Below are positions 1 to 6,650 of a DNA stretch of 9,348 nt, piece by piece. Position numbers and translations under genes: made by a program. The notes beneath the pieces are model-generated. The model was not told the DNA's origin. It made no database searches and saw only the letters and a list, made by a program, of their open reading frames with translations. The stretch's first letter is position 1; each line of letters opens with the position of its first letter. This DNA is from an uncultured Blautia sp. Lineage in GTDB: Bacteria; Bacillota; Clostridia; Lachnospirales; Lachnospiraceae. Location: positions 1-9,348 of the forward strand of contig CAMOXX010000101.1 in assembly GCA_946629475.1 (NCBI GenBank), given 5' to 3'.

Positions 1-649
1 TCAGCTTGATCTGCATGCAGAAACGCTCCCAGCTTCCCAGAATATAGGCCGAGATGATGCACCCGAGTCCGAAGTTTTTTACAATATTCAGGATGTCCAT
101 AAAACTGGATGTGACATCCGAAACGATCGTCTGAAGGTACGGCAGCAGGTCTGTCTGCAGAAAGCTTGTCAGATTCTCGGACAGCGTATCCAGGGTGGTT
201 TCGATACTGGTGACAATTTCGTGTGAAATATCGCCTTTGTCGAGAGACTGAATCCAGACTTCAAACTGATCGAGCGCTGAGGGCAGCTGGGAGATCAGCC
301 CGCTGATGCTGTTGATGAGCTCCGGCAGTACTGCCAGAATCAGCAGAGTGACAAATACGAGCATCAGGACAAGCGAGAGCATGATCGAAATGATCCTGAA
401 AAGCCCGAGCCGCTTTCCGGTTCCTTTTTTGTCAAAGCATTTTGCCAGCAGCTTTTCGAAGAAAAGACAGATCGGCCGGAGCAGGTAGGCGATCACAGCT
501 CCGAAGATAAAGGGCATGATCAGCTGCACGAGGCCCGACAGTATCTTCGCGAATACCGATGTCCGGAAGAAAAAAAGCACGACAATACAGATGACAGCGG
601 TAGTCATGCCGACTGTCAGAAGGAGATTTTTGCGGTCACGAATGTTCAT
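1..649 (-). CDS. AI-2E family transporter (PerM/YdiK-like), 3' part missing
   Basis: This is a polytopic membrane protein of the AI-2E/PerM family, whose members have been linked to export of autoinducer-2 or to ion-coupled transport. The actual substrate here is unknown. The 216 visible residues have no stop. Hydrophobic segments lie near residues 9-28, 35-57 and 84-109. The family-like stretch at residues 46-59 (PFIFGAVIAYLLRP) ends helix 2, and a Lys-rich loop follows at 66-80. A soluble region comes next, and a further helix begins near 190, where the window cuts the gene. Family members are usually about 350-400 residues, so roughly the last 40% is absent. ATG at 649 is preceded by GGAG (658-661) with an 8-nt spacer, and TAA lies just upstream. 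It sits 66 bp downstream of dapA on the same strand with no T-tailed hairpin between, so cotranscription is likely. The family call is from memory of sequence patterns. Confidence 0.82.
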   Translation of the reverse strand, partial: MNIRDRKNLLLTVGMTTAVICIVVLFFFRTSVFAKILSGLVQLIMPFIFGAVIAYLLRPICLFFEKLLAKCFDKKGTGKRLGLFRIISIMLSLVLMLVFVTLLILAVLPELINSISGLISQLPSALDQFEVWIQSLDKGDISHEIVTSIETTLDTLSENLTSFLQTDLLPYLQTIVSDVTSSFMDILNIVKNFGLGCIISAYILGSWERFCMQIKL

Positions 650-715
650 TATTACAGCTCCATTCTACCTCTCATGTATCTGTGAAGGTACTGAACAGTT
701 ACCCTCATTTTATTA

Positions 716-1600
716 TTACAGACAGCCGAAATCAATCATCGCCTGCCGCAGGGAGGCTTTGTGGGCGTCAGTCAGCTCTGTCAGAGGAAGCCTCGGGGAG
801 CCGACGGCAAATCCCTGCATATTCAGGGCGGCCTTGACCGGGATCGGGTTTACTTCAATAAAGAGCTGTTCTACAAGCGGGAGGGCTTTCAGCTGAAGCG
901 CCTTTGCTTCGGTGTATCTGCCCTCGAGGCAGTGCATCACCATATCATGGGTCTCCCGCGGAGCCACGTTCGCGAGGACCGAAATCACGCCGACTCCGCC
1001 GAGCGAACATACCGGTACGATCTGATCATCGTTTCCGGAGTAGATGTCCACCGCTCCTTCGGTCAGCCTCGCAAGCTTCGCGACCTGGCTGATGCTTCCG
1101 CTTGCCTCCTTGACTCCGGCAATGTTCTTCTGATCCTTTATCAGCTTCGCAACGGTCTCGGGGAGAATATTGGTGCCGGTGCGGGAAGGGACATTGTAGA
1201 TAATGCAGGGCAGCTTTGTGGCAGACGCTATTTTGCGGTAATGGGCGTACAGTCCGTCCTGCGTCGCCTTGTTGTAGTAGGGAGTTACCAGAAGAAGGCC
1301 GTCTGCTCCGAGCTTTTCGGATTCCTCGGACATCATTACCGCGTGAGCCGTATTGTTGGAGCCGGTTCCTGCAATGACGGGGATGCGGCCTTTTGTGACC
1401 TCTGCCGCAAACCGGATCGCCTCCAGGTGCTCCTGGTCCTCAAGCGTGGGAGCCTCTCCCGAGGTACCGCATACGATCAGCGCGTCTGTACCGCCGGCAA
1501 TCTGTGCTTCGATCAGTTTTTCCAGCGAATCATAATTGATTTCGCCGTTTTCCTTCATCGGCGTTGCGAGGGCAACACCGGATCCTTTAAATATCGACAT
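716..1600 (-). CDS. dapA: 4-hydroxy-tetrahydrodipicolinate synthase
   Basis: This cytosolic enzyme condenses pyruvate with aspartate semialdehyde, the first committed step of the diaminopimelate/lysine pathway that supplies peptidoglycan. The 294-residue protein has the usual family length and a full TIM-barrel pattern. The substrate loop GTSGEAPTL is at 45-53, with Thr46 as the proton-relay Thr and Ser47 where E. coli has a second Thr. Tyr109 lies in TPYYNK, Tyr135 in IYNVPSRTG, Arg140 is the substrate-binding Arg, and the Schiff-base Lys164 lies in GVKEASG. All catalytic residues are present, which favours DapA over the related N-acetylneuraminate lyases. ATG at 1600 follows AAGGAG with a 6-nt spacer. 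A good promoter lies about 75 bp upstream. I saw no lysine riboswitch in the roughly 70-nt leader. No other lysine-pathway gene is in the window, and the downstream gene is an AI-2E-type membrane protein. Confidence 0.97.
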   Translation of the reverse strand: MSIFKGSGVALATPMKENGEINYDSLEKLIEAQIAGGTDALIVCGTSGEAPTLEDQEHLEAIRFAAEVTKGRIPVIAGTGSNNTAHAVMMSEESEKLGADGLLLVTPYYNKATQDGLYAHYRKIASATKLPCIIYNVPSRTGTNILPETVAKLIKDQKNIAGVKEASGSISQVAKLARLTEGAVDIYSGNDDQIVPVCSLGGVGVISVLANVAPRETHDMVMHCLEGRYTEAKALQLKALPLVEQLFIEVNPIPVKAALNMQGFAVGSPRLPLTELTDAHKASLRQAMIDFGCL

Positions 1601-1676
1601 CTCATTCTCCTTATAGTATAATAGAAGCAGTTATATTCACTTTAACGCTGCTGTTCATGGGGTGCTTAATAGTTAC

Positions 1677-1704
1677 ATTTTAACATGGATTGTTCCCGTG
1701 TCAA
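1677..1704 (-). promoter_or_regulatory. Probable sigma-A promoter of dapA
   Basis: Read on the minus strand, a perfect -35 TTGACA (1704-1699) is followed after 16 bp by TAAAAT (1682-1677). TG sits one base upstream of the -10, an extended -10 element. Transcription would start near 1670 and give a leader of about 70 nt before dapA. The leader holds no recognised riboswitch and no T-tailed attenuator. Confidence 0.6.
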
Positions 1705-1743
1705 GAAGTGGTGCAGCAGTTCTGCAGTGAGGAATACTGGATA

Positions 1744-1773
1744 TTGACATGAGCGGGACATTTCATGTATCTT
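1744..1773 (+). promoter_or_regulatory. Probable promoter of the ABC exporter operon, with internal dyad
   Basis: A perfect -35 TTGACA (1744-1749) is followed after 18 bp by TATCTT (1768-1773, four of six matches), placing the start near 1780 and giving a leader of about 33 nt. An inverted repeat, ACATGA (1747-1752) and TCATGT (1763-1768) with a 10-bp spacer, lies between and partly over the two hexamers. That is a natural place for a repressor to bind. No regulator gene adjoins, so the binding protein is unknown. Confidence 0.5.
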
Positions 1774-1812
1774 TATCAATAAAGTTCATTACTGTAACAA
1801 GGGAGAAGAAAC

Positions 1813-3615
1813 ATGTTAAAAACACTTTTATCTCAGGTGAAGCAGTACAAAAAAGCCTCCCTGCTGACGCCGGCTTTTATGCTGCTTGAGGTGGTTGTCG
1901 AAATGACGATACCCAGGCTCATGGCCCGCATTGTGGATGACGGTATTACTGCAGGCAGTATGAGGGCGATCATTATAAACGGTATTGGCATGGTACTGCT
2001 GGCCGGTATCGGGCTTTTTGCGGGATTTATGGGCGGCAAATACGGGGCGCTGGCCTCAACAGGCTTCGCCAGGAATCTGCGGGAAAGCATGTTCCGCAAC
2101 ATTCAGACCTTTTCCTTTAAGAATATTGACCGGTTTTCGACGGCCAGTCTGGTGACAAGACTGACAACGGATGTGACGAACGTCCAGAATGCCTACCAGA
2201 TGATCCTCCGGATGGGAATGCGCTCCCCGGCATCGCTGATCGTAGCCATGGTTATGGCGTTTACCATCAGCCCCAGGCTTGCGATGATCTATGTAGGAGT
2301 GATCATTGTTCTCGGAGCAGGCCTGTTTACTGTAGCCTACAGCGTCCGGAAGATTTTCAGCCGGATCTTCCAGGAATACGACAACATGAACGAGAGTGTT
2401 CAGGAGAACGTGACGGGGATCCGCGTTGTCAAGGCGTATGTGCGTGAGGAACACGAGAAATCCAAGTTTAAGAAAACCAGCACGGATCTGAAGAAAAAAT
2501 TTATCCGTGCCGAAAGCATACTGGCACTCAACGCTCCGATGATGATGATCGCGGCATACGGCAGCATGATGCTGATCAGCTGGTTCGGTGCGCATATGAT
2601 CATTCAGGATGAACTGACGACAGGCAACCTGATGAGCCTGATGACTTACAGCATGAACATTCTGATGAGCCTGATGATGCTCTCGATCGCGTTCGTGATG
2701 ATCACTATGTCCACCGCGAGCATGAAGCGTATCGCCGAAGTGCTTGAGGAAGAGCCCTCCATCACCAATCCGGAAAATCCGGTGAAGGAAGTGAAAGACG
2801 GTTCCATCCGTTTTGACCATGTGAACTTTGCGTACGATGAAAGCAGCAGGGAGAATGTGCTCTCTGATATAAATCTGGAAATCAAAAGCGGCGAGGTGAT
2901 CGGAATCATCGGAAGTACCGGTTCGGCCAAGACGTCACTGGTCAACCTGATCTCCCGGCTCTATGATGTGACGGGCGGGAGCCTTTCGGTCGGCGGAAGG
3001 GACGTGCGGGAATATGATCTCGTTACACTCCGGGATGAAGTGTCCGTAGTTCTCCAGAAGAATGTCCTGTTTTCCGGCTCGATCTACGATAATCTCCGCT
3101 GGGGCGATCCGAACGCAACAGATGAGGAGTGCAGGAGGGCATGTCAGCTGGCCTGCGCGGATGAGTTCATTGAACGGTTCCCGGACGGGTATAATACCCA
3201 TATCGAACAGGGAGGAACCAATGTATCCGGCGGACAGAGGCAGAGACTCTGTATCGCAAGGGCACTGCTGAAAAAGCCGAAAATACTGATTCTGGATGAC
3301 AGCACCAGTGCTGTGGATACAGCGACGGACGCGAAGATCCGGAGAGCGTTCCGCGAAGAGATTCCCGGGACGACAAGGCTGATCATCGCCCAGAGGATCT
3401 CGTCCGTGCAGGATGCCGACCGCATCGTGGTCATGGAGAACGGAAGAATCAACGGAGTAGGTACCCACGAAGAGCTTTTGAAGACCAACGAAATATACCG
3501 CGATGTGTTTGAATCCCAGACGAGCGGCAGCGGGGACTTTGATGAGGCGGCAATGCGGGATAATGCAGCCTCTGCAAAAACGGTTCCTGCATCAGCAGGG
3601 AAGGGAGGTGCCTGA
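1813..3615 (+). CDS. ABC exporter half-transporter, degenerate-site subunit
   Basis: This is the first subunit of a probable heterodimeric ABC exporter of the multidrug type (as in BmrCD, LmrCD and TM287/288), acting in the cytoplasmic membrane. The 600-residue protein has a six-helix membrane domain (about residues 16-300) and a nucleotide-binding domain (about 335-575). Motifs seen are Walker A G367-STGSAKT-374, Q-loop Gln415, canonical signature NVSGGQ (470-475), Walker B ending Asp495, Asp496 in place of the catalytic Glu, and Gln527 in place of the H-loop His. Ala372 also replaces the last Walker A Gly. These changes mark the non-catalytic ATP site, while the intact signature should complete the active site of the partner. 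ATG at 1813 follows AAGGGAG with a 7-nt spacer. The tail after 575 is Ala/Gly-rich and looks disordered. The partner gene starts 2 bp after the stop. The substrate cannot be read from sequence. Confidence 0.93.
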   Translation: MLKTLLSQVKQYKKASLLTPAFMLLEVVVEMTIPRLMARIVDDGITAGSMRAIIINGIGMVLLAGIGLFAGFMGGKYGALASTGFARNLRESMFRNIQTFSFKNIDRFSTASLVTRLTTDVTNVQNAYQMILRMGMRSPASLIVAMVMAFTISPRLAMIYVGVIIVLGAGLFTVAYSVRKIFSRIFQEYDNMNESVQENVTGIRVVKAYVREEHEKSKFKKTSTDLKKKFIRAESILALNAPMMMIAAYGSMMLISWFGAHMIIQDELTTGNLMSLMTYSMNILMSLMMLSIAFVMITMSTASMKRIAEVLEEEPSITNPENPVKEVKDGSIRFDHVNFAYDESSRENVLSDINLEIKSGEVIGIIGSTGSAKTSLVNLISRLYDVTGGSLSVGGRDVREYDLVTLRDEVSVVLQKNVLFSGSIYDNLRWGDPNATDEECRRACQLACADEFIERFPDGYNTHIEQGGTNVSGGQRQRLCIARALLKKPKILILDDSTSAVDTATDAKIRRAFREEIPGTTRLIIAQRISSVQDADRIVVMENGRINGVGTHEELLKTNEIYRDVFESQTSGSGDFDEAAMRDNAASAKTVPASAGKGGA

Positions 3616-3617
3616 TT

Positions 3618-5516
3618 ATGCCGAGACCGAGAAACGTACCGATGAAAAAGGGTGATCTTAAGGCAAATGCGGGTGCGCTGAAGCGCCTGTTCGGATTCCT
3701 GTTTCAGAATTATACCCCTCATCTCATTGTGGCCATTGCATGCATTGTGGTGTCGGTATTCGCCAATACCAGCGGAACCCTGTTCATGCAGACCCTGATT
3801 GATGATTATATACTGCCGCTGATCGGTTCGAAAAACCCCGATTACGGTCCTCTTGCCGGGGCGATTTTCAGGATGGTGATGATTTATGGAGTAGGAATCA
3901 TCGCAACCCTTGCGCAGAGCCTCATCATGGCGCGGGTGACCCAGGGAACCCTGGACAAGCTTCGCCGCCAGATGTTCGATCATATGCAGGATCTGCCGAT
4001 CCGTTACTTTGACACTCACGCCCACGGGGACATCATGTCGATGTATACCAACGATATTGATACCCTGAGGCAGATGGTATCGCAGAGTATTCCGCAGTTT
4101 GTGAACAGCGCCATCACGATTGTCGTGACGCTGGTCTGCATGATCCGGCTTTCGCTGCCTCTTACAGCCCTGACGCTGGTCATGGTTTTTGTGATGATGA
4201 ATGTGTCAAAAAAGATCGCCATGCGGAGCGGAAAGTATTTCATGGCGCAGCAGAGAGATATCGCAACCGTCAATGCGCACATTGAGGAGATCATGAACGG
4301 CCAGAAGGTTGTCCAGGTGTTCAACCATGAGCCGCAGGCGGTCGAGGAGTTTGTGAAGCTGAATGATCAGCTTTTCGATTCCGCCAACAATGCCAATAAA
4401 TATGCCAATGTGCTTATGCCTGTAAATGCCCAGCTCGGAAACCTGAGCTATGTGCTGGCTGCGGTGGTGGGCGGCATGCTCGCAATTTTCACCGGAAGCC
4501 TGAGCCTTGGAAGCCTCGCTTCCTTCCTGAATTTCAACAAAAGCTTTATGATGCCGATCAACCAGGTCAGCCAGCAGCTGAACTTTATCGTCATGGCTAT
4601 GGCCGGAGCAAACAGGATCTTTACGCTCCTGGATACCGATCCCGAGGTGGATGACGGCTATGTTATGCTGACAAATGCCCGTGTCGATGAAGACGGCGAA
4701 ATCCACGAGACCGATGAGCGGACAGGCATATGGGCGTGGAAGCATTATCACAAGGCGGACAACACGACGACCTACCGCAGGCTGGAGGGAGATGTTGTCT
4801 ATGAAAACGTGGATTTCGGCTATGTGCCCGAAAAGCAGATCCTCTACGATATCTCCGTTTTCGCCAAGCCGGGTCAGAAAATTGCGTTTGTCGGCGCGAC
4901 CGGCGCCGGCAAGACGACGATCATCAACCTGATCAACCGGTTCTACGATATCGAGGACGGCAAAATCAGGATCGACGGAATCAATGTGAATAAAATCAAA
5001 AAGGCGGATCTCCGCCGGTCGATGGGGCTGGTTCTGCAGGATACACACCTCTTTACCGGAACGGTTGCCGAAAATATCCGTTTCGGCAAGCTCGACGCCA
5101 CCGATGAGGAGGTACGCGCTGCGGCGAAGCTGGCCAATGCGGACGGGTTTATCCGCAGGCTTCCGCAGGGGTACGATACGATGCTTACGGGGAACGGCGC
5201 GAACCTGAGCCAGGGCCAGAGGCAGCTTCTGGCGATTGCGCGGGCGGCAATTTACAATCCTCCGGTTCTGGTTCTGGATGAAGCGACCAGTTCCATTGAT
5301 ACCCGTACCGAAAAGCTGGTTCAGGAAGGCCTGGACGCCCTGATGAAGGGCAGGACTTCCTTCGTGATTGCGCACCGTCTTTCCACGATACGGAATTCGG
5401 ACTGCATCATGGTTATGGATCAGGGACGAATTATCGAGCGCGGCAGCCATGATGATCTGATTGCCCAGAAGGGAAGATACTATCAGCTGTACACTGGAAA
5501 AGTGGTAAATGCGTAA
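3618..5516 (+). CDS. ABC exporter half-transporter, catalytic-site subunit
   Basis: This is the second subunit of the presumed heterodimeric exporter. The 632-residue protein begins with a basic stretch and has membrane helices from about residue 33 to 330. Its nucleotide-binding domain starts near 391. Walker A GATGAGKTT (426-434), Q-loop Gln474, Walker B Asp554 with catalytic Glu555, and H-loop His586 are all intact. The signature is NLSQGQ (529-534), with Gln replacing the first Gly of LSGGQ, as expected for the subunit that lends its signature to the degenerate site. An acidic insertion of about 50 residues (341-390) with a GIWAWKHYHKAD stretch separates the two domains. Similar inserts occur in clostridial YheH-like proteins, as I recall. 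ATG at 3618 is served by GGGAGG inside the end of the preceding gene, 9 nt upstream. The 2-bp gap points to translational coupling and equal amounts of both subunits. Confidence 0.93.
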   Translation: MPRPRNVPMKKGDLKANAGALKRLFGFLFQNYTPHLIVAIACIVVSVFANTSGTLFMQTLIDDYILPLIGSKNPDYGPLAGAIFRMVMIYGVGIIATLAQSLIMARVTQGTLDKLRRQMFDHMQDLPIRYFDTHAHGDIMSMYTNDIDTLRQMVSQSIPQFVNSAITIVVTLVCMIRLSLPLTALTLVMVFVMMNVSKKIAMRSGKYFMAQQRDIATVNAHIEEIMNGQKVVQVFNHEPQAVEEFVKLNDQLFDSANNANKYANVLMPVNAQLGNLSYVLAAVVGGMLAIFTGSLSLGSLASFLNFNKSFMMPINQVSQQLNFIVMAMAGANRIFTLLDTDPEVDDGYVMLTNARVDEDGEIHETDERTGIWAWKHYHKADNTTTYRRLEGDVVYENVDFGYVPEKQILYDISVFAKPGQKIAFVGATGAGKTTIINLINRFYDIEDGKIRIDGINVNKIKKADLRRSMGLVLQDTHLFTGTVAENIRFGKLDATDEEVRAAAKLANADGFIRRLPQGYDTMLTGNGANLSQGQRQLLAIARAAIYNPPVLVLDEATSSIDTRTEKLVQEGLDALMKGRTSFVIAHRLSTIRNSDCIMVMDQGRIIERGSHDDLIAQKGRYYQLYTGKVVNA

Positions 5517-5524
5517 AAAAATGC

Positions 5525-5553
5525 TTGTGCTCCGGCTCCTGATGTGCTATGAT
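5525..5553 (+). promoter_or_regulatory. Probable tRNA-Ala promoter
   Basis: TTGTGC (5525-5530) and TATGAT (5548-5553, five of six matches) are separated by exactly 17 bp, with TG one base upstream of the -10 giving an extended -10. The start would fall near 5560, a few bases before the mature tRNA. A perfect 14-bp palindrome (5552-5565) covers the last two bases of the -10 and the start region. Confidence 0.5.
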
Positions 5554-5565
5554 GTCCTAGGACAT

Positions 5566-5638
5566 GGGGCATTAGCGCAGTTGGGAGCGCGCCACACTGG
5601 CAGTGTGGAGGTCACGGGTTCGAATCCCGTATGCTCCA
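5566..5638 (+). tRNA. tRNA-Ala(GGC)
   Basis: The 73-nt cloverleaf folds completely. The 7-bp acceptor pairs 5566-5572 with 5631-5637, the 4-bp D stem pairs 5575-5578 with 5587-5590, the 5-bp anticodon stem pairs 5592-5596 with 5604-5608, and the 5-bp T stem pairs 5614-5618 with 5626-5630 around TTCGAAT. The anticodon loop CTGGCAG gives anticodon GGC (5599-5601), which reads GCC and GCU. The acceptor has the G3-U70 wobble pair that identifies alanine tRNAs, and A73 as discriminator. The next bases are CA, so the CCA end is not encoded and must be added by the CCA enzyme. It lies alone between an exporter operon and a BcrA-type ATPase, followed by its own terminator. Confidence 0.96.
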
Positions 5639-5642
5639 CAAG

Positions 5643-5684
5643 AAAAACCGTATTCGGATAAGTATGTCTGAATACGGTTTTTTT
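5643..5684 (+). terminator. Intrinsic terminator after tRNA-Ala
   Basis: An 8-bp stem, CCGTATTC (5648-5655) with GAATACGG (5670-5677), has a 14-nt loop. It is extended at its base by an A-run (5643-5647) against a seven-T run (5678-5684). Since no terminator is visible after the exporter genes, it may also end their transcript. Confidence 0.9.
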
Positions 5685-5699
5685 AATGACAGGATCTAT

Positions 5700-5729
5700 A
5701 AGGAGGCATTATTGGTAAAAAAGAGGTAG
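5700..5729 (+). other. Strong ribosome binding site with a five-codon in-frame mini-ORF
   Basis: A perfect AAGGAGG (5700-5706) stands 5 nt before TTG (5712-5714), which opens GTA AAA AAG AGG and stops at TAG (5727-5729). It is in frame with the ABC ATPase start at 5733. A second, weaker GAGG (5723-5726) serves that ATG. This could be a short leader peptide coupling translation, or a relic of a longer N-terminus ended by a stop. I cannot tell which. Confidence 0.3.
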
Positions 5730-5732
5730 ATT

Positions 5733-6650
5733 ATGGCATACATACTGGAAACGCACGATCTTACAAAGAGATACGGTCAGAAAGAGGCGGCAAAGAATGT
5801 AAACCTGCATGTTGAGGAGGGCAAAATCTATGGCCTGATCGGCAGGAACGGTGCCGGGAAAACAACGATAATGCGCATGATCAGCGGTCTGTCCACCCCA
5901 ACAGGAGGCAGCTATTCCCTGTTCGGCAAGAGCGGCATGGGCATGAAGCGAATGCTGAAATATGTGGGTGTCCTGATTGAACATCCGGGGCTCTATCCAA
6001 GACTTTCGGCATATGACAATCTGAAAATCAAGTGTGTCGCGCTGGGCATCCGGAAAAAAGGCTATGTGGAAGAACTGCTGCAGCTGGTGGGCCTGGAAAA
6101 TGTCGACAAAAAGAAAGGCGCAGGTTCCTTTTCGCTGGGCATGAGGCAGCGTCTCGGCATTGCCCTCGCGCTTGTCGGCGACCCGAAGCTCATCATCCTT
6201 GACGAGCCGATCAACGGGCTTGATCCGCAGGGAATCGTGGAGGTGCGCGAAACACTGGCACGGCTGAGGGACGAGAGAGGAATATCCATCATGATCTCGA
6301 GCCATATCCTGGATGAACTGGCCAAGGTGGCGGATTCCTACGGGATTATCCATGAGGGAACCCTTCTCGACGAATTCAGTGCGGAGGAGCTGCACAAGAG
6401 AAGCGGAAGATATATGCTGATCCGCACAGACAACACGGCAGAAACGCTGCGTGTCCTGGAGATGATCGGAGTCAGGAACGCGCAGGCACAGCACGACGGC
6501 AGCATCCGCGTCGATCAGTATCTCGATCAGACAGCGGCAATCTCAAGAGCGATCGTGCAGTCAGGAATCGGGCTGAACGAGATTTTCCTGAATTCGCTGT
6601 CTCTTGAGGACTACTATCTTGGCATGACTGGAGGTGAGCATAATGGGTAA
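5733..6650 (+). CDS. BcrA-type ABC transporter ATP-binding protein
   Basis: This cytoplasmic ATPase resembles BcrA, the motor of bacitracin and lantibiotic self-protection exporters, and probably powers the permease encoded next. The 305-residue length fits the family. Walker A GRNGAGKTT is at 37-45. The signature is SLGMRQR (134-140), the SLGM form usual in BcrA proteins rather than LSGGQ. Walker B is LDEPINGLDP with Asp157 and catalytic Glu158, and the switch His191 lies in SSHILDEL. The C-terminal 90 residues form the family's accessory domain. ATG at 5733 has GAGG 6 nt upstream, and a stronger AAGGAGG lies too far away to serve it directly. The gene overlaps the permease gene by 8 bp. No convincing promoter was found between the tRNA terminator and this gene. 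No two-component system or antibiotic biosynthesis gene is in the window, so the substrate is unknown. Confidence 0.93.
   Translation: MAYILETHDLTKRYGQKEAAKNVNLHVEEGKIYGLIGRNGAGKTTIMRMISGLSTPTGGSYSLFGKSGMGMKRMLKYVGVLIEHPGLYPRLSAYDNLKIKCVALGIRKKGYVEELLQLVGLENVDKKKGAGSFSLGMRQRLGIALALVGDPKLIILDEPINGLDPQGIVEVRETLARLRDERGISIMISSHILDELAKVADSYGIIHEGTLLDEFSAEELHKRSGRYMLIRTDNTAETLRVLEMIGVRNAQAQHDGSIRVDQYLDQTAAISRAIVQSGIGLNEIFLNSLSLEDYYLGMTGGEHNG

Noticed and set aside
761..1621. Long open frame (286 codons) on the plus strand opposite dapA
   Set aside because: It lies wholly antisense to dapA, whose catalytic residues are complete, and its translation shows no recognisable domain.
1601..1680. Lysine riboswitch in the dapA leader
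   Set aside because: The leader from the likely start is only about 70 nt, far shorter than the roughly 170-nt lysine element, and its core motifs are absent.
2056..2820. Minus-strand open frame (254 codons) opposite the first exporter gene
   Set aside because: The product is a His/Asp-rich string with no domain, antisense to a clear membrane domain.
3144..4025. Minus-strand open frame (293 codons) across the junction of the two exporter genes
   Set aside because: It overlaps two well-supported genes and has no recognisable domain.
4206..5450. Long open frame (414 codons) on the minus strand opposite the second exporter gene
   Set aside because: It mirrors a gene with all ABC motifs. The product is His/Arg-rich and low in structure, typical of an antisense shadow in codon-biased DNA.
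5566..5640. tRNA-Ala as an integration site of a mobile element
   Set aside because: No integrase gene and no repeat of the tRNA 3' end were seen elsewhere in the window.
6634..6642. GTG start for the permease, three codons upstream of the chosen ATG
   Set aside because: The GTG overlaps the GGAGG ribosome binding site, while ATG 6643 is spaced ideally from it.
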